A stretch of 64,000 bases of DNA from Amphibalanus amphitrite (Eukaryota > Arthropoda > Thecostraca > Balanomorpha > Balanidae): NCBI RefSeq assembly GCF_019059575.1, contig NW_024881967.1, forward strand, positions 186,001 through 250,000. The letters are read 5' to 3'. The translations under genes and the position numbers were made by a program. The notes under the pieces are model-generated. The model was not told the origin of the DNA. It did not search any database and was given only the letters and a program-made list of their open reading frames with translations. Numbering within the stretch: the stretch's first letter is position 1; the number at the start of each line of letters is the position of its first letter. Shown in pieces: positions 43,501-57,600 of this stretch.

Positions 43501-45572
43501 GTGACCCGTCTCGGTCGTGCTCCCGGTCACGGGTGACCCGGACCTGCGTCGGCGCCCACACCGTTCGCCCGAGGGTATCCGGGTCATCGTCACGGCCGGC
43601 GCCGCCCGCCGCCGCACGGTGGGTGCGACTGACCCGGCGCGCCGGCCAAAAAAGCGGCCATTTCGGCGCCGTCACTGGCGCGCGCCGTGCCGCGCGGCGC
43701 AGCCAGAGAGGTTGTTGACGCGCTCGTTATCTTTTATTGCCCGTTTTTGTTGGATGTGTTGGCTGATTTATGGCCGGGTTTAATTCCGTTAGAATATTTT
43801 GAGGTGATTTGTTTTCGATCCTAACGGTAGTTATTGGGCCATTTTCGTTGGTTTTATAGCTGTATGGCAATGCAGAAGTGATACTGAAGCCAGCTTTAAC
43901 TGCAATCTCGGCTGTCATCAGTGGATGTAGGCCAACATCTTAATTTGCTCCGTTAGTTAGACCGCCCACTGTCAAGCCTTATATCTTAATAGTGCCTTTC
44001 AGTGGCCGAACTCTGGTGTGCTGCTGGCTCGGTAATGTTTGCGTTATTGGAACTGTCCGGTCGGATGCGTCGCCCCGGTTTCATTGACCACATAGCCCAT
44101 CCGTCTAGCCTGGCTGCGGTGGCATCCACTCGTTACAAATCCCTCGCCAGGCTATCCGGCCGCTGCCACCGCGCCGTCCTAATCGTGATCGAGTCGGTCT
44201 GTAATTGGTCTGGTTTTCCGGTCTGTCGCCCCCCCCCCTCCATCCCCACCTCCATTGCCCCCACAACGCTCTGTCGCGTGACGTCACTGCACGTGAGGTG
44301 CGCGCTGCTGGGGCACCTGCATCTGTGGATAGCCGCCGGGTGGCGTCGCCTTCTCCATCCCACTATAGCACGCGGCCACACCGCGCCGGCTCCGCACGGC
44401 GGTGCACCGCCCGCCAGAGGCCCTGTGCGCCCGTGGAAAACGTTTGCGAAATATGATGACCCGTAACGAGCGGGCTGCGCAGGCGCGGCGCGTCACTGTG
44501 CGCAGCGCGGCCGTTAGCCCGCCGTTACGGCGTCGTTACGCGGTCGGAACGGCGCCGTTTAGATTTGTCAGAGCGACTAGTGAAATGGTGGGTTTGGCGG
44601 GCCCTGCAGCGCCGCTCTGAATCGGACGAGGTCGGCACGGCGCGGCCGCCGCAGCGCTTAGACAGACGTGACGCTTATTGTCGTTGGCGACGGCGGTGGG
44701 CCGGCGGCGGCGGCGCGCGTGGGGCCGTGTGCGCCGGCCGTCCGACTGGCTGTGGTCGTGATGGATGTGGGAGCGGACGGTGCCGTGAGCGGTGTCCTGC
44801 ACGGGGCCGCGCCACACCGCGCCGCGCCGCGCCGTGCGGCTCCATACGGCCACGTGACGTGTTTTGAATGCCGCAGCTCCGCAGCACACCGTCGCGTCGC
44901 TCTGCAGTCGGCCGCCCCCGCCCCCGCCCCCGCCCGGCCGTTGCATCGCCGCCGCCGCCGCCGGCCCTGACCCGCTAACGGTGCCGGCGGCCGGTGACCG
45001 CTGCCGCCGCCGCCGCCGCCGGTGCGCCGCTGTCGTGTCCGGCCTGTGCAGCGGCGCGGCCGCCTGCGTCAGCGTCAGCGGCGCGGCGGCGGCACCGTTT
45101 CGCCGTCACGCGTCCTTGTCAGCGCCGCAAGGCCGCACGCACGGCGGGCCGCGCCGCGCCGCCGCTGTCTGGCACGCAACTCTCTCCGCTCGCAGCGGCC
45201 GCCGGTGGTGTCTCACTGGCCCCCAAACCCCATTCGCGGGCTGAGGATGCCGCCGAGAGCTGGCATTCTCCTTTCGACAGGCTACAGAGGCCGGTGTAAA
45301 TTTTTAGGTTTAATTTACGAGGCATGCATAAACCTGAGACATCCTAGTCATGCATCCTCATGAAGGTAGAATTTCTACTCGGCAGCTGTAAGAGCAAGCC
45401 GCACCCGCCCACGGTCGATGTCGAGTCGGACCGTCGTGTAGCACGGAAGCCGTCCGACTCGTCGGCTGACGCCATCCGAGGAAGTGCGCCGGCCCCGATA
45501 AGGGTGATAGCGGCGGTCCGCGGACCGCTCTGACCGGCCGCTGAGGTCACTGCTCGGGCCGGCCATACATAA

Positions 45573-45656
45573 CCCATCAGGCGGTGTCTGGCGGCGGCGA
45601 CAGCCCGTGCATAACCAGACCCGGCGGCGGCGACAGCTCGTGCATAACCAGATCCG
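45573..45656. repeat. about 37-bp repeat, two to three units
   Basis: GGCGGCGGCGACAGC(C/T)CGTGCATAACCAGA occurs twice (about 45590 and 45627), with a partial unit before it. Confidence 0.75.
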
Positions 45657-46899
45657 GCTGCTGCGCGACCTCGCCCAAACCGGACCCATGGTGGCCGGTG
45701 GCGCCGCACAAGGGCAGGGACGCGGACCGAGAACATCGCCAGGTGTCCTGGCGCGGTCTGGTTTGCGTAGAATCTGTGTCAAGAGTTAGTGGTGTTTCAT
45801 TGTCAGAGTAGGAAGTGGTATGGTGGATATGGACAGGCTTATGACTTATATATCCAATCGTCATGCTCAATGCTGTCACGGTATTTTTAATGCTAAATGC
45901 TGCAACTCTTGTTGGCCAAACTCTCCGAAGACAAACATTATCGTCGTGTTGTTTTGTAACAAACAGCCTCAATCCGTTTTATATCCTGTATTTACCTTGT
46001 AAATCATGTTCCCTTATTTCTCACTTCCTGGGGATCACGATGCAGACAGTATCAATCACAACCCCGACCGCTGATATTACGGCACGGATTGCGAGAAGGA
46101 AGCTTAGGGTCGCTTACAGGGTGGACTCCGAGTGGCCGGTTTGTCGGTGCCAGGCCCCGCTGACCACAGAGCTTAGTGTTCGAGTCGTATGTACCGGTGA
46201 TCGCCGCGCCAACCGTGCTGACAGTCTGGTGACCGAGCCGCCCGGCCCCGCGGACCGACTGGGGCCGTCGCGACGGACTGCGGGACGACCGGTCGCGTCT
46301 GCCGCTCCACCAAACCCGTCCGGTCCGTGGTCAGAGACTCGGGAAAATCCACAGCTCTCCAGCGATGGCCGGTATGATTGTTGTCCCGTCACCGGCGTGG
46401 ACGGCTTGTCATGAGCCCCGGCGGCGGAGGCTGGCTTCATGGGGACACAGGCTGCAGAGGCGGCGTTACAACCGGCGACAACTCCGTTACGTCCTGCGAC
46501 AGCTCGCCACGGTCCACAAGACTGGCGAAGATGAGGAGATGGATAGATGGGAAGATAGGTGGATGGTGGCGGCGATGGCGGCGCGCCGCGCCCTGTGCTG
46601 CTCCCACCCTGTGACGTCCGTCGGCTCTGTCCACCGTTCGCTGCCAGACAGATGAGCCGATAAATGGGCTGTCACAGACCGGTGAGTAGGACACCGAAAT
46701 GATTCTGAAAGGGACTAGAGCTGGCTCGGAAAGGGACTAGAGATGGAGAGAAACGTGCATGGGATGGTCTGAAATACAAAAAGCTCACGTGCGTGATATG
46801 TAAGTTCGGCTTCCCGGCAGTGTTGTATGTTTTATGTCGAAGCATAGACCTCTGGGCTCTGTACACCTGGTCGAAGGTATGACCTCATCAATACCAGCC

Positions 46900-46998
46900 C
46901 CTCTCTCATTCTCTCTCCTCCCCTCTCCCCTCATTTCTCTTTATCTCACTGTCTTTGTCTCTCCCTCTCCCGCTCTCATTCCATCTCTTCCCCATAGG
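46900..46998. repeat. polypyrimidine tract ending in AG
   Basis: About 95 bases of C and T-rich sequence ending CCCCATAG. It could be a splice acceptor for an unknown exon or simply a low-complexity tract. Confidence 0.6.
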
Positions 46999-47249
46999 TT
47001 CTCACCAGGTCTATAGCCGGAGGCCGTGAATTGAGCCGAGCTATCATCAAACACGCCTGCCTGTCCATGGCTTCCCGTGCCGTCCCAAAGACCTTACCGC
47101 ACCATTTGGCCGCGCCAAAGAACCGGCTGTCGTCAATACGCCGTGTGCTATTGAGTGCTGGCTCAATATCCTACCGAGTCCATGAACAAAAATGGCAGTG
47201 ATGAATGTAGGAAAGTGGTGCGGCGGCCCGACTGGTGGTTGTGATCGTA

Positions 47250-48175
47250 GGGGAGACCCGGGAGGTATGGGCCGGTTTTGTTAAAAGGCAATTTTCTTCC
47301 AGTGGGCAGTGACTAGACCCAGTTTTTCACCCTGTGTAGGTGCAATTGCCTTTCGCCTGCAACTTGTGCCTGATATTAGGCATCTGGGATCAACTATTTT
47401 GTCTCTAGATAACTTTCAATAAATCATGTGCTTTTTCGATCCATCAAAATACACCGGGAGGTATGGGCCATGGCCCGGGAGGTATGGGCCGGTGCCATGT
47501 TTCATATTCTTTTCTTGACAGTGAGAATAATACTCGTAGCTGGTATCTACCTTGATCTCTCTTAGAGCCCAGGAACCGCATAAGCGGCCAACAGCTTACT
47601 TCATGGAGGTCACTTGGGCCCATATGTATATTGGTAAACTCAATCATGCACCAGGAAATAAAATAAATAATATTTTTCTGTTCGAATGAAATTTGAAGTT
47701 AAATTTTCGACCTTGTGCGACAAAAATAAAACTTATTGATGGGGATATTCAATGAAAGAATCTTTTTATTTATTTAGGATCCACGGGGGTGGGTGGCCCG
47801 AACCTCCCGGTTAGGACGCCAGAATGTGCGTAGCATCTCAGCTCATAATCTTCCAAGAAAGCTTCAAGTTGTCTATCCAGTCTTAATTTGCATGCTTTAA
47901 ACTTTATGTTAGCGATGGTCTGACATCATAAAACGAGCCTGGTTCAAATTTATCACGAATTTTCTGTATGTGCCGTATTTTACTCGAAGAGGGCAAAAAC
48001 GCTTTATCGCCGCTCATTGCCAAAGAAGACTGAGGAAGATTTTGAAGATCACTTGGGTTGTATAACGGAATGGCTGCTGCCGGTTAACGCTGTCAAATTT
48101 GTAAAAATACGCAACACTTCTTCAAAACTGCGATGGCCCATACCTCCAGGGGGCCCATACCTCCCGGGTCTCCCC
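47250..48175. mobile_element. TA-flanked inverted-repeat element with GGGAGGTATGGGCC repeats
   Basis: The termini GGGGAGACCCGGGAGGTATG... are perfect inverted repeats for at least 24 bp (47250-47273 against 48152-48175), flanked by TA (47248-47249, 48176-48177). The motif CGGGAGGTATGGGCC recurs inside at about 47455 and 47477 and inverted at 48133-48165, as subterminal repeats. It is 926 bp with no transposase frame, and is probably a Tc1/mariner-type MITE. Confidence 0.85.
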
Positions 48176-49584
48176 TATATATTGAAGCGGTCCGTCGCGG
48201 CGCGACTGGCCGGCCGCCGCGCCGGGACCCGTCTACCCTGGTTGGCACGGACGGCACGGAATACGGATGGCTGTACGGCCGACTGCCTTCCCCGAACACG
48301 GGCCTACGTGGGCTGCGGCACGGTATGGGCCAATCGACAGTCTGGTGCCGGGAATCCGGGACTGAAACCTGGCATTGGCTGCCGTTGAGTGGTCTGTTTG
48401 TGAGAAGGTGCCGTGCCGTGAAGGCGCCTAATCTCGCTAACTGAACACGTGCTCCGGTGACTGCGCTTCCGGCTGAGGCTGAATTTGGGAAAATTGTATT
48501 CCATTTATTCGAGAAAAAAGTGACGAGCCTTGAGGTTTTGATGTATAAAAGGGATTTTCAATTGTTTGGCTTGTGCGGGTCTGACACTCAGCAGATCGGT
48601 TTAGCCCGGAGACCTATGCCTGCAGCATGTGAGTGACGTGCGCCGGTGCACCAGTTAATCCTACCCAGGTGCGCCCATTTGATGCATGACCACCCACGTT
48701 CGCCCTCGTATTCCATACCGTACCATAAGACACACCTTGCGCTGGTCGGTCAGGTAGGAGCGTCATATTGCATCGCGTGCAGTACCATACTGCAGTGGGA
48801 TAGCATCAGTGGCCACCGGTCGGCCCGGCCTGGACGGCCAAATCCACCGGCTGTCTGTCTACCGTCGCACACGCGACCGACGGCCGTCACCAGCCATCTC
48901 CGCGTTTGTGTGACGGTTAGAGCGCCAATACCTGCTGGGCGCTGGCTGAGGGGCATTCGTAGGGTCGGGTGAGATTTGGGTAGACTGGCAACCGCTGCCT
49001 GCCCCTGTCACGGACAGCACCTCAAAGAGTACCGGCGCCTCCAAAAGATAGACGGAGTTCGGTCGGACGGTCGGCGGCGTCGGCGGCCATGTGGTGAGAG
49101 GCGCGACCTCGCCGCCGGTGCAGCGGGGCTGTTCGGCAGGGCGCCGGCCGCCGCGCCAGTCGCCGCCCACCACCGTCGGCTGAGGCCGCGACATGCCCGC
49201 CGGCCATGCATGAAGCGGACCCGGCCCGGTGGCTGGCTGCACTGTGCAGCCTCGTTAGCCATTATATAACCCGCGCCACACCGGGACGCGTGCAGGTAAA
49301 TGGCGGCGCTCAGGATATTACATTAATTCATTTGACGATAAGCCGCTTAATAAAGTTGGTACGAAATGGTGTTCGCTTCCGACCCGCCAGTCACCACCGT
49401 TTTCAGCACATTGCATTTGGTAAGCAGCTGAGGTTGAACGGTCGTGATCGGACGGGAGTATTCGACTCGCCGGGTATTGTTCTATGACCGCACTTATGTA
49501 GTGACCTCTGTGACCTGCTCCGCGTTTGTGTGCTCTGAGACTGAGGCCGGAGTTAATCGGGCGAGCAACACGCCGGCGGGCTGC

Positions 49585-49626
49585 GTGACGAGCCGTGCCG
49601 CCGTGACGAGCCGTGCCGCCGTGACG
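49585..49626. repeat. 19-bp direct repeat GTGACGAGCCGTGCCGCC
   Basis: Two adjacent copies and the start of a third. Confidence 0.8.
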
Positions 49627-49726
49627 TGCGCGCCGCCGGGCCTCATGACAGTGATGGGCGGTGTGCGTGCGTGTCGGCTCTCACGGTGGGATCCAGGCGG
49701 CGCTTTCCAGTACCGACAGAGGCGGC

Positions 49727-49744
49727 GGGGGGGGGGGGGGGGGG
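49727..49744. repeat. poly-G run (18 bases)
   Basis: Uninterrupted G run followed by TGAGTC. Confidence 0.9.
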
Positions 49745-51577
49745 TGAGTCGATGATGACGGCTGCATCGGTGGTGGCGGCGGTATAACCGAAACGACGAG
49801 CCCGCCGCCGCCGCCGTCGTGCTGTCGGGTACCGTTGTTATTTATGACGGCCGGTCGAACGAAGCGTCGCGGCGCTGCGCTGAGCGTTGTGGCACGGCTC
49901 GCTCGGCTGGCGCCCTACCTGCTCCACACCTCCCTCCGTCGGGGGCGGCGGGACGGAACAAACGCCGCAGCCGGTACCGGAGTCTGAGCGGCGGAAATGG
50001 CACCCGGCACAGAGGCGGATGGAACAGAGCAGCGGAGAGCTCAGCCGACTTCCACCGGCGGTACCCATCCTAGCCTCGGCTAGGTTCTGCCGGTGGTATG
50101 CCAGCCCCAGCTGGATTGGACCGATGACAGGTTGGCTCGCGCTGTTGGTGACTGTCTGGCCGGTAGGTGTGACAGAAGGAAGACTCGGCGACAGGGCGCT
50201 TTGTCGACTCAGCTCTCAGTGCCAGCTGGCTCCGGGACCCGGTTCCCGCGGCGGTCGGGTCGCTGGCCGAGCCGCCGCCGCGTCTGCCGACTTCCCAGTG
50301 AGCGTTGCCGGCGCTGCAGCGACCGTTAGCGCGCCTTAATCGCCGCTGATTAGCAGTCGTCAGTGATTAGGACGGTGTGCAGCGCGCCACTACCGCCGCG
50401 CCGCGCCGTTCTCGCCGCCGCCGACGGCCGCCGCGCCGGCGTCATTTGCATTGGAAGCGGCGACGCGCGTCCGGCGGCGGCGGCGTCACGCACCGTGTCT
50501 GTATGACGTCACACCGTCAGCTGATTAATGGCGCCGCTCATGGGCACGGAATGCCGGCTGCCGTCCGCTCATTACAGGCTAATGACTAGTAATGAGCCGG
50601 GCGGTGTCTGGCACGGTCACAGTCGGTGACCCGGCCCGACACGCCGGTCGGGCGGGGTCGATAGGACGCCAGGCTCATCGATAGAACTTTGTATGGAAGA
50701 GAGGATGCCGAGCTTAGGCTTGATGAGCTGCTGAAGCAGCAAATACAATCGCTGACTGAGCTGTGACCAGTGGCCGGTCTTTCTGGTTACGGAGTGTTCG
50801 TGACTGCAGCATCGTCAGCTCGCCATCTGTCGTCACAAACCGAGCACATCATGCCACCCTCTTACGTCTCGGTTCCGCAGGTCAGCGCCAGGCATGTGTT
50901 TAAAAGTCAGCAGAGGTAATGAGCCTCCCTGGGCGGCGGCGGTGGCGGCCAACTATGTCCTAATCGTTGTCGGTCAGGCCGGGACGCGCCGTCCCCGCCC
51001 CGGGCCGTCGGCGGGGAGCGGCGCCGTCGACGCGACGCGACGGCGGCCGACGACCTGATGACGTCCTAAGCTACGCGGAGCGACAGCTCGACGTCAGACC
51101 TACTTGAATACCGCTCAGCGCTTCAGAACTTTATTGGATTCTAATTCGGGGCCGGCCCGGCTCCCGTTCGGATCGGTTGGATTCGGATTCCAGATGCAGC
51201 TCATTCGATTTGTGCTCGCTAGTCGCTGTGAGATGGAACTGACCAAGTCGAGCTGACCTGACTGGGTCCACTGCAAGCTATAGTGGAATCTCCCTGCCAT
51301 TCGCCTCGCTCCCTAGCTGAACTGCACCAGTATCATTCCTCATCTCCTTCCTCAGCCCGGCCTGACCGTGTCGGGCCGCCGGCTCCGCTCGGCCGTCCGC
51401 CGGTCTCTGGCCGCTGTGTCCGCGTCGCGTCCGTCGACGCCGTCTGCGTGTGTTTGGTGGCCACGAACGGAACCCGTCGGTGGCCGCCAACGGGTCCCGT
51501 CGACGCTCCGTCGGCCGCCCGCGCGCCGTCTGCCGCAGCAGCTCACCACGTCTGTGTTTGTGTGCGAGCGCGCGGTG

Positions 51578-51665
51578 GACGGATGGTGGATGGACGGCTG
51601 GCGCCGGCGGTGGACGGTTTGTGGACGGCTGGCGGTGGACAGACGGTGGACGGATTGTGGACCGA
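51578..51665. repeat. degenerate GGTGGACGG repeat
   Basis: About eight imperfect copies of (G)GTGGACGG with 10-14-base spacing. Confidence 0.75.
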
Positions 51666-54600
51666 TGGAAGACACCAGGCGGTGGACGTGAACGTTCGTG
51701 TCATACAATGGAAGCTGATGAAAAATTGTTACTGCGAATTACGATGCAATCGTTTACGTTGTCTGCGTACGACAGGTTTACGGGTACACCATAGCGTTTC
51801 TGATATGCTTGGAAGTCCTTCAAAGCAGCTCCGAAAACGGCAACAGCAAGGGTTTTACCTGGGTTTTACCGTCAACTGCCTCATTGCTTTCGATGAACAT
51901 TATGCCGTGCGCATTCACACAACTACACCTACGTTTCCACTGAACACTCTAGAGTCTGGCTTACGTAAATATCCCAGGCTTTTAGCTTTACTGCGTTTGT
52001 GCGCTGGCTTCCCACATAATGTATCAATTTTCGAAAGCCAACCAGGAAGGTGGGCTGGGCGCCGGCTCAGTGCCACTCATGGCTCGGGAATCCCGCGGAT
52101 GCCGTGACAGTGCGCTGGCACAGAGCCGCGTGCAGTCTGCTGCGTACGAGCCAGCCGGCCGGTTCTCGGCGACGGTGGATGGGCTCCTCTCCCGGCTCCC
52201 GCTATCTGCCGGCCGGGCGCGACGCGGCGCGGCGATTCGAGGAAATGTTCGGGGACCGGCGCGCTGAGGGACTACCTGGGGTGGCTGGTCGGTCCATCGT
52301 ACGCCGCCGTCTGGCCGCAGTGGCCCCTGCGGACGCCGGGAGAGGAGATAGGCCGAGGACGGCCGGCGATGCCGCCAAATTGCCACCTGTCGTCGGTAAT
52401 TGGCCGGTGGTCGGCCGCCGCCACCGCCGGCGGCCCACATTGCAGCCGCTCCGACCGGCCGGCCGTCGGCCTACTGCGCAGTTGGGGCGGCCGGCCGCCA
52501 TTGCCCGGGCGGGGGCGGGGGCGGCGCCACCAGCCGACGAGCCGCCGCTGCGCTGCAAGGGCCAGGCGCGCCGGCCGGAGTGGCAAATAAATATACTACC
52601 AATGCACAACGGAGCCGTCACTGTACAGACGGGAGATTAGGAACGATGGTATGCTGCGGGGTACCGGCCGCATTCAATGACTATAATTTAGCTGCGGCGT
52701 TGTGGAACTCACCACACCATAACTCGTGTCGCCCAGACGGATGTGGTTATGCGTCGGACGGATGTCTGAACCGTCTGGTATGCGCGGCGTCGGCGGTTTC
52801 TTTGTTGTAGCGACCCGCACGCACACCGCCGTGGGTGCTGAGCGCCTGCCGAGTCAGAGTGCGACCCCTCCAGCCGGCGACTCCTTGGAACCGACACCAG
52901 ACGCAGTTCCCGGCAGGCCGCATCCTCACCGCCTCCTCTTCACCTCCACTTCTCCACAGCCCCGGGCGGCCGGCGAGGCGGATGCAGCGCAGGGTGAGCG
53001 GCATTGTGCTCCCCCGGCCGCCCGGGTCGGCGGTGCGGCGCGCTGGCCCGCTGCGGGGGCCGGCCGGCGCTGCCCGCTCCACTGAGTGGGGGCGTGCTCG
53101 GTGGACATAAATCGGCCCGTTAATGTCCGCCGGCCGTCGGCCGCGCTACGTGCAAGGCCGTGCCGCCGCCGAGCTGGCGAGCCGCCGAGCGGCCGGGCGG
53201 CGGACTTTCTAACGATTCGTTAATAAATCGTAATCAGGGCGCCATTACGAGGCCACAACAGGAAGTGGCGCCCCGCTCAGCCGACCGGTGACGGGCTTCG
53301 ACGAATCAGACGCGGTCGCTCCGGATATTCAATCAAGTCATATTCTACCTTCCCTCGGCTGGTTTTAAAGACGCAGCTTATCGTTGCTTCTTGGCGATGA
53401 GCTAAGCCATCTGAACCAAGTGTCGCTTGCGACACCTCATTCCGTTTGTTGGTGTGTCTGGTCAATTTAACACACGATAGCTGTCTGGAGAAGCACCTGG
53501 CGTTCCGTCTCCTGGCCCGCTGCCTTCACCGCGTCATACCAGGGCCATTTAAACGGCAGGTGCTTGCCACCAGCTGAAGGCCTTCCATATGCCGGCCTCT
53601 ACGGTCAAGGGAACTCGGCTTCCCCAGGGCGTGCCGCAGCGTCCTCAGCCGACAGCGCGATCGTGGCTGGGGGCGGCTGGATGTCGGCCATCGGCCCGAC
53701 GTTTGTTGGGAACGACGCTAAAGCTCTCCTTCACCTGGTCGCAGTCAGACTGAAATGCAAACTTTTGGAATCATAATTTCTGTTCTGACATTTTACTTAT
53801 CGTTTAATTATGCTGTAAAACACCGGCTTCTGATTTGGCCGGGTTTACATTCTTTATTTTCATAATATGAATGCATATTTCATGATTTTCCTTCGACTTG
53901 GCTTTGATATGGATGCCCGCTCTCTACTTTATTACTGCGCTGAACATCGCCACGATGCAATTATGTTAACATTATTGAACTACTACATTCCCACTAATGA
54001 AATTGCCAGCTTCTATTTACGAATCCTATTTATTTCCTTTGTTTCCTGAGCCCATATCTCTTGATGGAACTGGAGCGTTTCTATGTCTGCTGTGGGCTGA
54101 CGTTTCTGGGCCGACACAGCTATTCACTGTTTTCCCTAATCATCCCATCTTGCGGTGTGTGGCGGCCTGTATCGTCTGGACCGTCTATACATACATACAC
54201 TGAGCGCCTCGCGCGTGCGTGTGTTTGTTTGAAGGCGCCTCCCGATCAGTGTATTTGTGCGCGGGCGGTCTGCGGTCGGGCCGCGCCGTATCTGCCGCAT
54301 CTGCGCCGGCTATCGGTGCGGCGATCGCTGCGCGCCGGCGGCATTCCAGTCTGGCTGCGCCGCGCCGCCAAACAGCATTGTTAGTCAAATTAAAGTGTCA
54401 TTACGGGTGGCGTGTCCCTGGAGAGGTCGTGTCACGGTCGACTGAGTGGCGGCCGCCGCGGCTGTCTGCGTCACTGGGTCGGTATGAGGAGCGTCATCAG
54501 GAGCTGGCCGCGGCGGCGCGGTCAGACAGTAGCCGGAACCGCGCGCCGGTCAGCGGAGTGTATCGTCGGAGCCGAGCTGTCGTATACAACCCGGAGCTGG

Positions 54601-57600
54601 TGGGTTTGACCCACCAACCAACCCGGAATGAGTCAGTCGAGCGGTACTACCGCCAAAGAGATCCGCCAATGTCCTCCGAGTCACGTATGTGGCGGAACAG
54701 GTGGTGACAACAGACATGCAACAGCGCCCACGGGGTAAAAATTCGCCGCGAAAGCCGTCGCCGCCACCTGGTCCGCCATTGTGGCCTCTCCGATACCATT
54801 GCTACCGTCGCCGGAACATGTGTGCAGGCGGGTCGACGACGGAGAGAGACTGTCGGCTGTACTTGCCAGCCGGTCCCAGCACCTGCGGTCCTCGGAAGGC
54901 TGCGCCGACCGGCGTGTCGCGACGGTCGGCTGTGCGGTGCGCCATTCGCCGTAAGTTCTGCGAACGATCTCGATCGGCTGGCCTGTCTGTCCGCCCCCAC
55001 ACCGGACCGGTCTGGTGTAGATGATGAAGCGATGCGGTGCGCTGTGACATACGGGGCTGGTGAATCCCACTGTCTGCTAGGTGCACGGCGGTGGTGACTA
55101 GGGATGTGGTGTGGATGTTGGGAGGGTGGGGGAGGTTTGCATGCGGTTGACTGCACTAGAGAGGGTAGTAGCAGTAGTAAATCCGGTGTGTATATGTGAG
55201 TAAGCAGTCGCCGCCGCGGCGGCAGTCAGAGGTGGTCTGATGTGACATGCGTCCTAATGCGTGAACTAATTGGTTGAGATGTCGTCCATTCTTCTGTCTG
55301 GCTCTGGCGCGGTGTTTTTGTCCCGTTAGTCGGAAGAAACACGTCACAAAAACGGGAGAGCGAGGAGAGAGCGAGCGCCCTCTGAGCTCTGATCACGCCA
55401 AGTGGTCTGGGCATGACCGGCAGAGACGCGATGGCCGCGGCAAGAGACCCGCTGTCACATCTGTCCCGATGGAGCCGCGACGACGCCTACGATCGTGTCA
55501 ACCGCAGCTTTGCGGAAACTCGATGGATTCTTCAGAACTCTAATGGGCCCATAACGTGTCAACGACAACCCTGCCTTCCCAGCGGGGTACCTAGAATTCG
55601 GAGGGTGCTGGAAAACCCGCGTGAAATCCGTCGCAGACAGACAGGCTGGCTGGACCGACTGGGAGGCTCTGCGGTGCGGTGCGGTCGCCGTCCCAGTAGC
55701 GGTGACCGACCGTTCTGTTTACAGAGTCTGTCCGCCCCAGAAACTGTTTGGGTTGGCGTCTGGTACGCGTGGTCGGCCCGCAGCAGCGGATCGCTCGGAC
55801 ATCGACACGCTCGGGGACACGCTAGCACGCATGGAGACGTGCCTCGCTGCCGTGCTGGGGCTCCCGCATATCGGAACAACCAGCCGCTCGCACTGGATCG
55901 AGCTCACCTGCCGAATTCGCCGTGGGTCGTCCGCTCCGCCATCGTCCGGGTTTGGCTCTGATATTCGGCTGTTCCGGCCCGTCCCGACCCGACAGCCACC
56001 TGTCCTGCAGCGCGGATCGCTGTTTATCAATCGGCGATGATGGATCAGCGGTGGCGCCGGCCGTCTGGCCCCGGGTGCGATAGGACCCCCCGCCGAGGCC
56101 CCGGGATCATACAGAGCAGAGGCGAGCCTGAGTGGACGGCCTGGGGCGCCGGACAAAGCATACCGATGTATGGCTTGGGCTAGGGAAGTGGTGTTTATTC
56201 GGTGTTTCAAACATCTATATTTCACGCGTTTTTTTTCGTTCGAATTGATAGTGTCCTGCTTGCCATGGGTATTTTTTCGTGAGTGAGGCTTTATGTGTCA
56301 AGTTTAAGTATTCAAGTTTGGCCTCATTGACGATCATTTCCGTCACTGACCTCTTCGACCAATTTTCGCTGCCTTGATGGTGTCAACGCCCCCCAACTCT
56401 CTCACTTCATACGTTCGTGACCGGGTCACGAGGCCCCGTGACCTGTCATCAGGCAGAGGTCACCCGTCTCCGCCATCCTTCCCTGGATAGTGACCTCGGT
56501 GGCCTCTGTGGCCTCTGGATCGGATCGATGGCCGCTGCCCGCCCAGACGTCGCCGCCGCTCTGGATAAAATGATAGCGAGCTTTCCGTTTTTCTCCACTG
56601 TGATTAATGTATCCAGACGCGGTGATGGGATGGAGAGAGGAAGCAAGGAATGGCATACGGGCGCCGCGAGATGGTGGTAGATGATGGTGGATGGACCGAC
56701 TCGGTGGAGCGATGTCATTAGCACGGCGCGTCCGCTGATGGTGTGCGGTGTACGATTACGGCTGGCAATGAGTGTATTGTGGCTCTGCGCCTCTAGCTGC
56801 ATCATATAATCAACCCGTGCCCCGGGAACCGGCGAGGAGACGCGGCCATTCACCAGTGACGAGCACACAGTGGTGAAATGTCGCCACTCTATCATGGGCG
56901 CCATTATGCGAGGCGAAGCGCCTCGAATAATGTCGTACATGGGCGAGCGCGGCTCTAGCGGCCATCATTATGTGAGCGCCGAGTGTCTAGTGTTGATAGA
57001 TCGCCGCCGATCTGGCGGGTTAATGATGGCCTTCGGGCCCGGGTGGGGCCACACCGGACGAGCTGTGTTGGTGCATAGCTATTCTGTGAGTGATAGGAGA
57101 GAAAACAGCGCGCTGGAGTCAGAGGCGTGCCGAGTGGGGCCGCACTGACGACGGAGTGAACCACTGCAGACCAGTGTTACCTACACTACAGTCCCATGTT
57201 GTATCAAATCAGCATTGAGTCGCCGAATTACGCCTATACGCCTAGGTCCGGATAAGACCCGGAACACGGCTTCCTTCTCCGAATATGGCTCTCCCTGCCG
57301 CGGAATATATTATGTAGGAACGCGGCGCCGCCGGTTGCATAAGCACCTACTACGTGGCCGCAATAGTCGTGGGGTGCAGTGTGCAGGCGGCACGGACGGC
57401 CGGGCCGCCGGCAGGTGCTCGGATGGCCGCGCGCGGCGCTCGGGTGCGTCACTGAGGGCCGCCTCAGGCTCGGCCCTGGACCGAGCGCCGGGCTGTGCCG
57501 AGCCGCCGGCACAGCGCCGAGGCCGGGCCGGCGGTCAGAGGCCCATCTGCAACGAGCCGTTCGGAGAAGGAGCTGCCGCCGGCCGCGGTCGGTCGGTCGG

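Noticed and set aside
42493..43536. Open frames above 200 residues on both strands
   Set aside because: GC-rich shadow frames. No motif or plausible exon ends.
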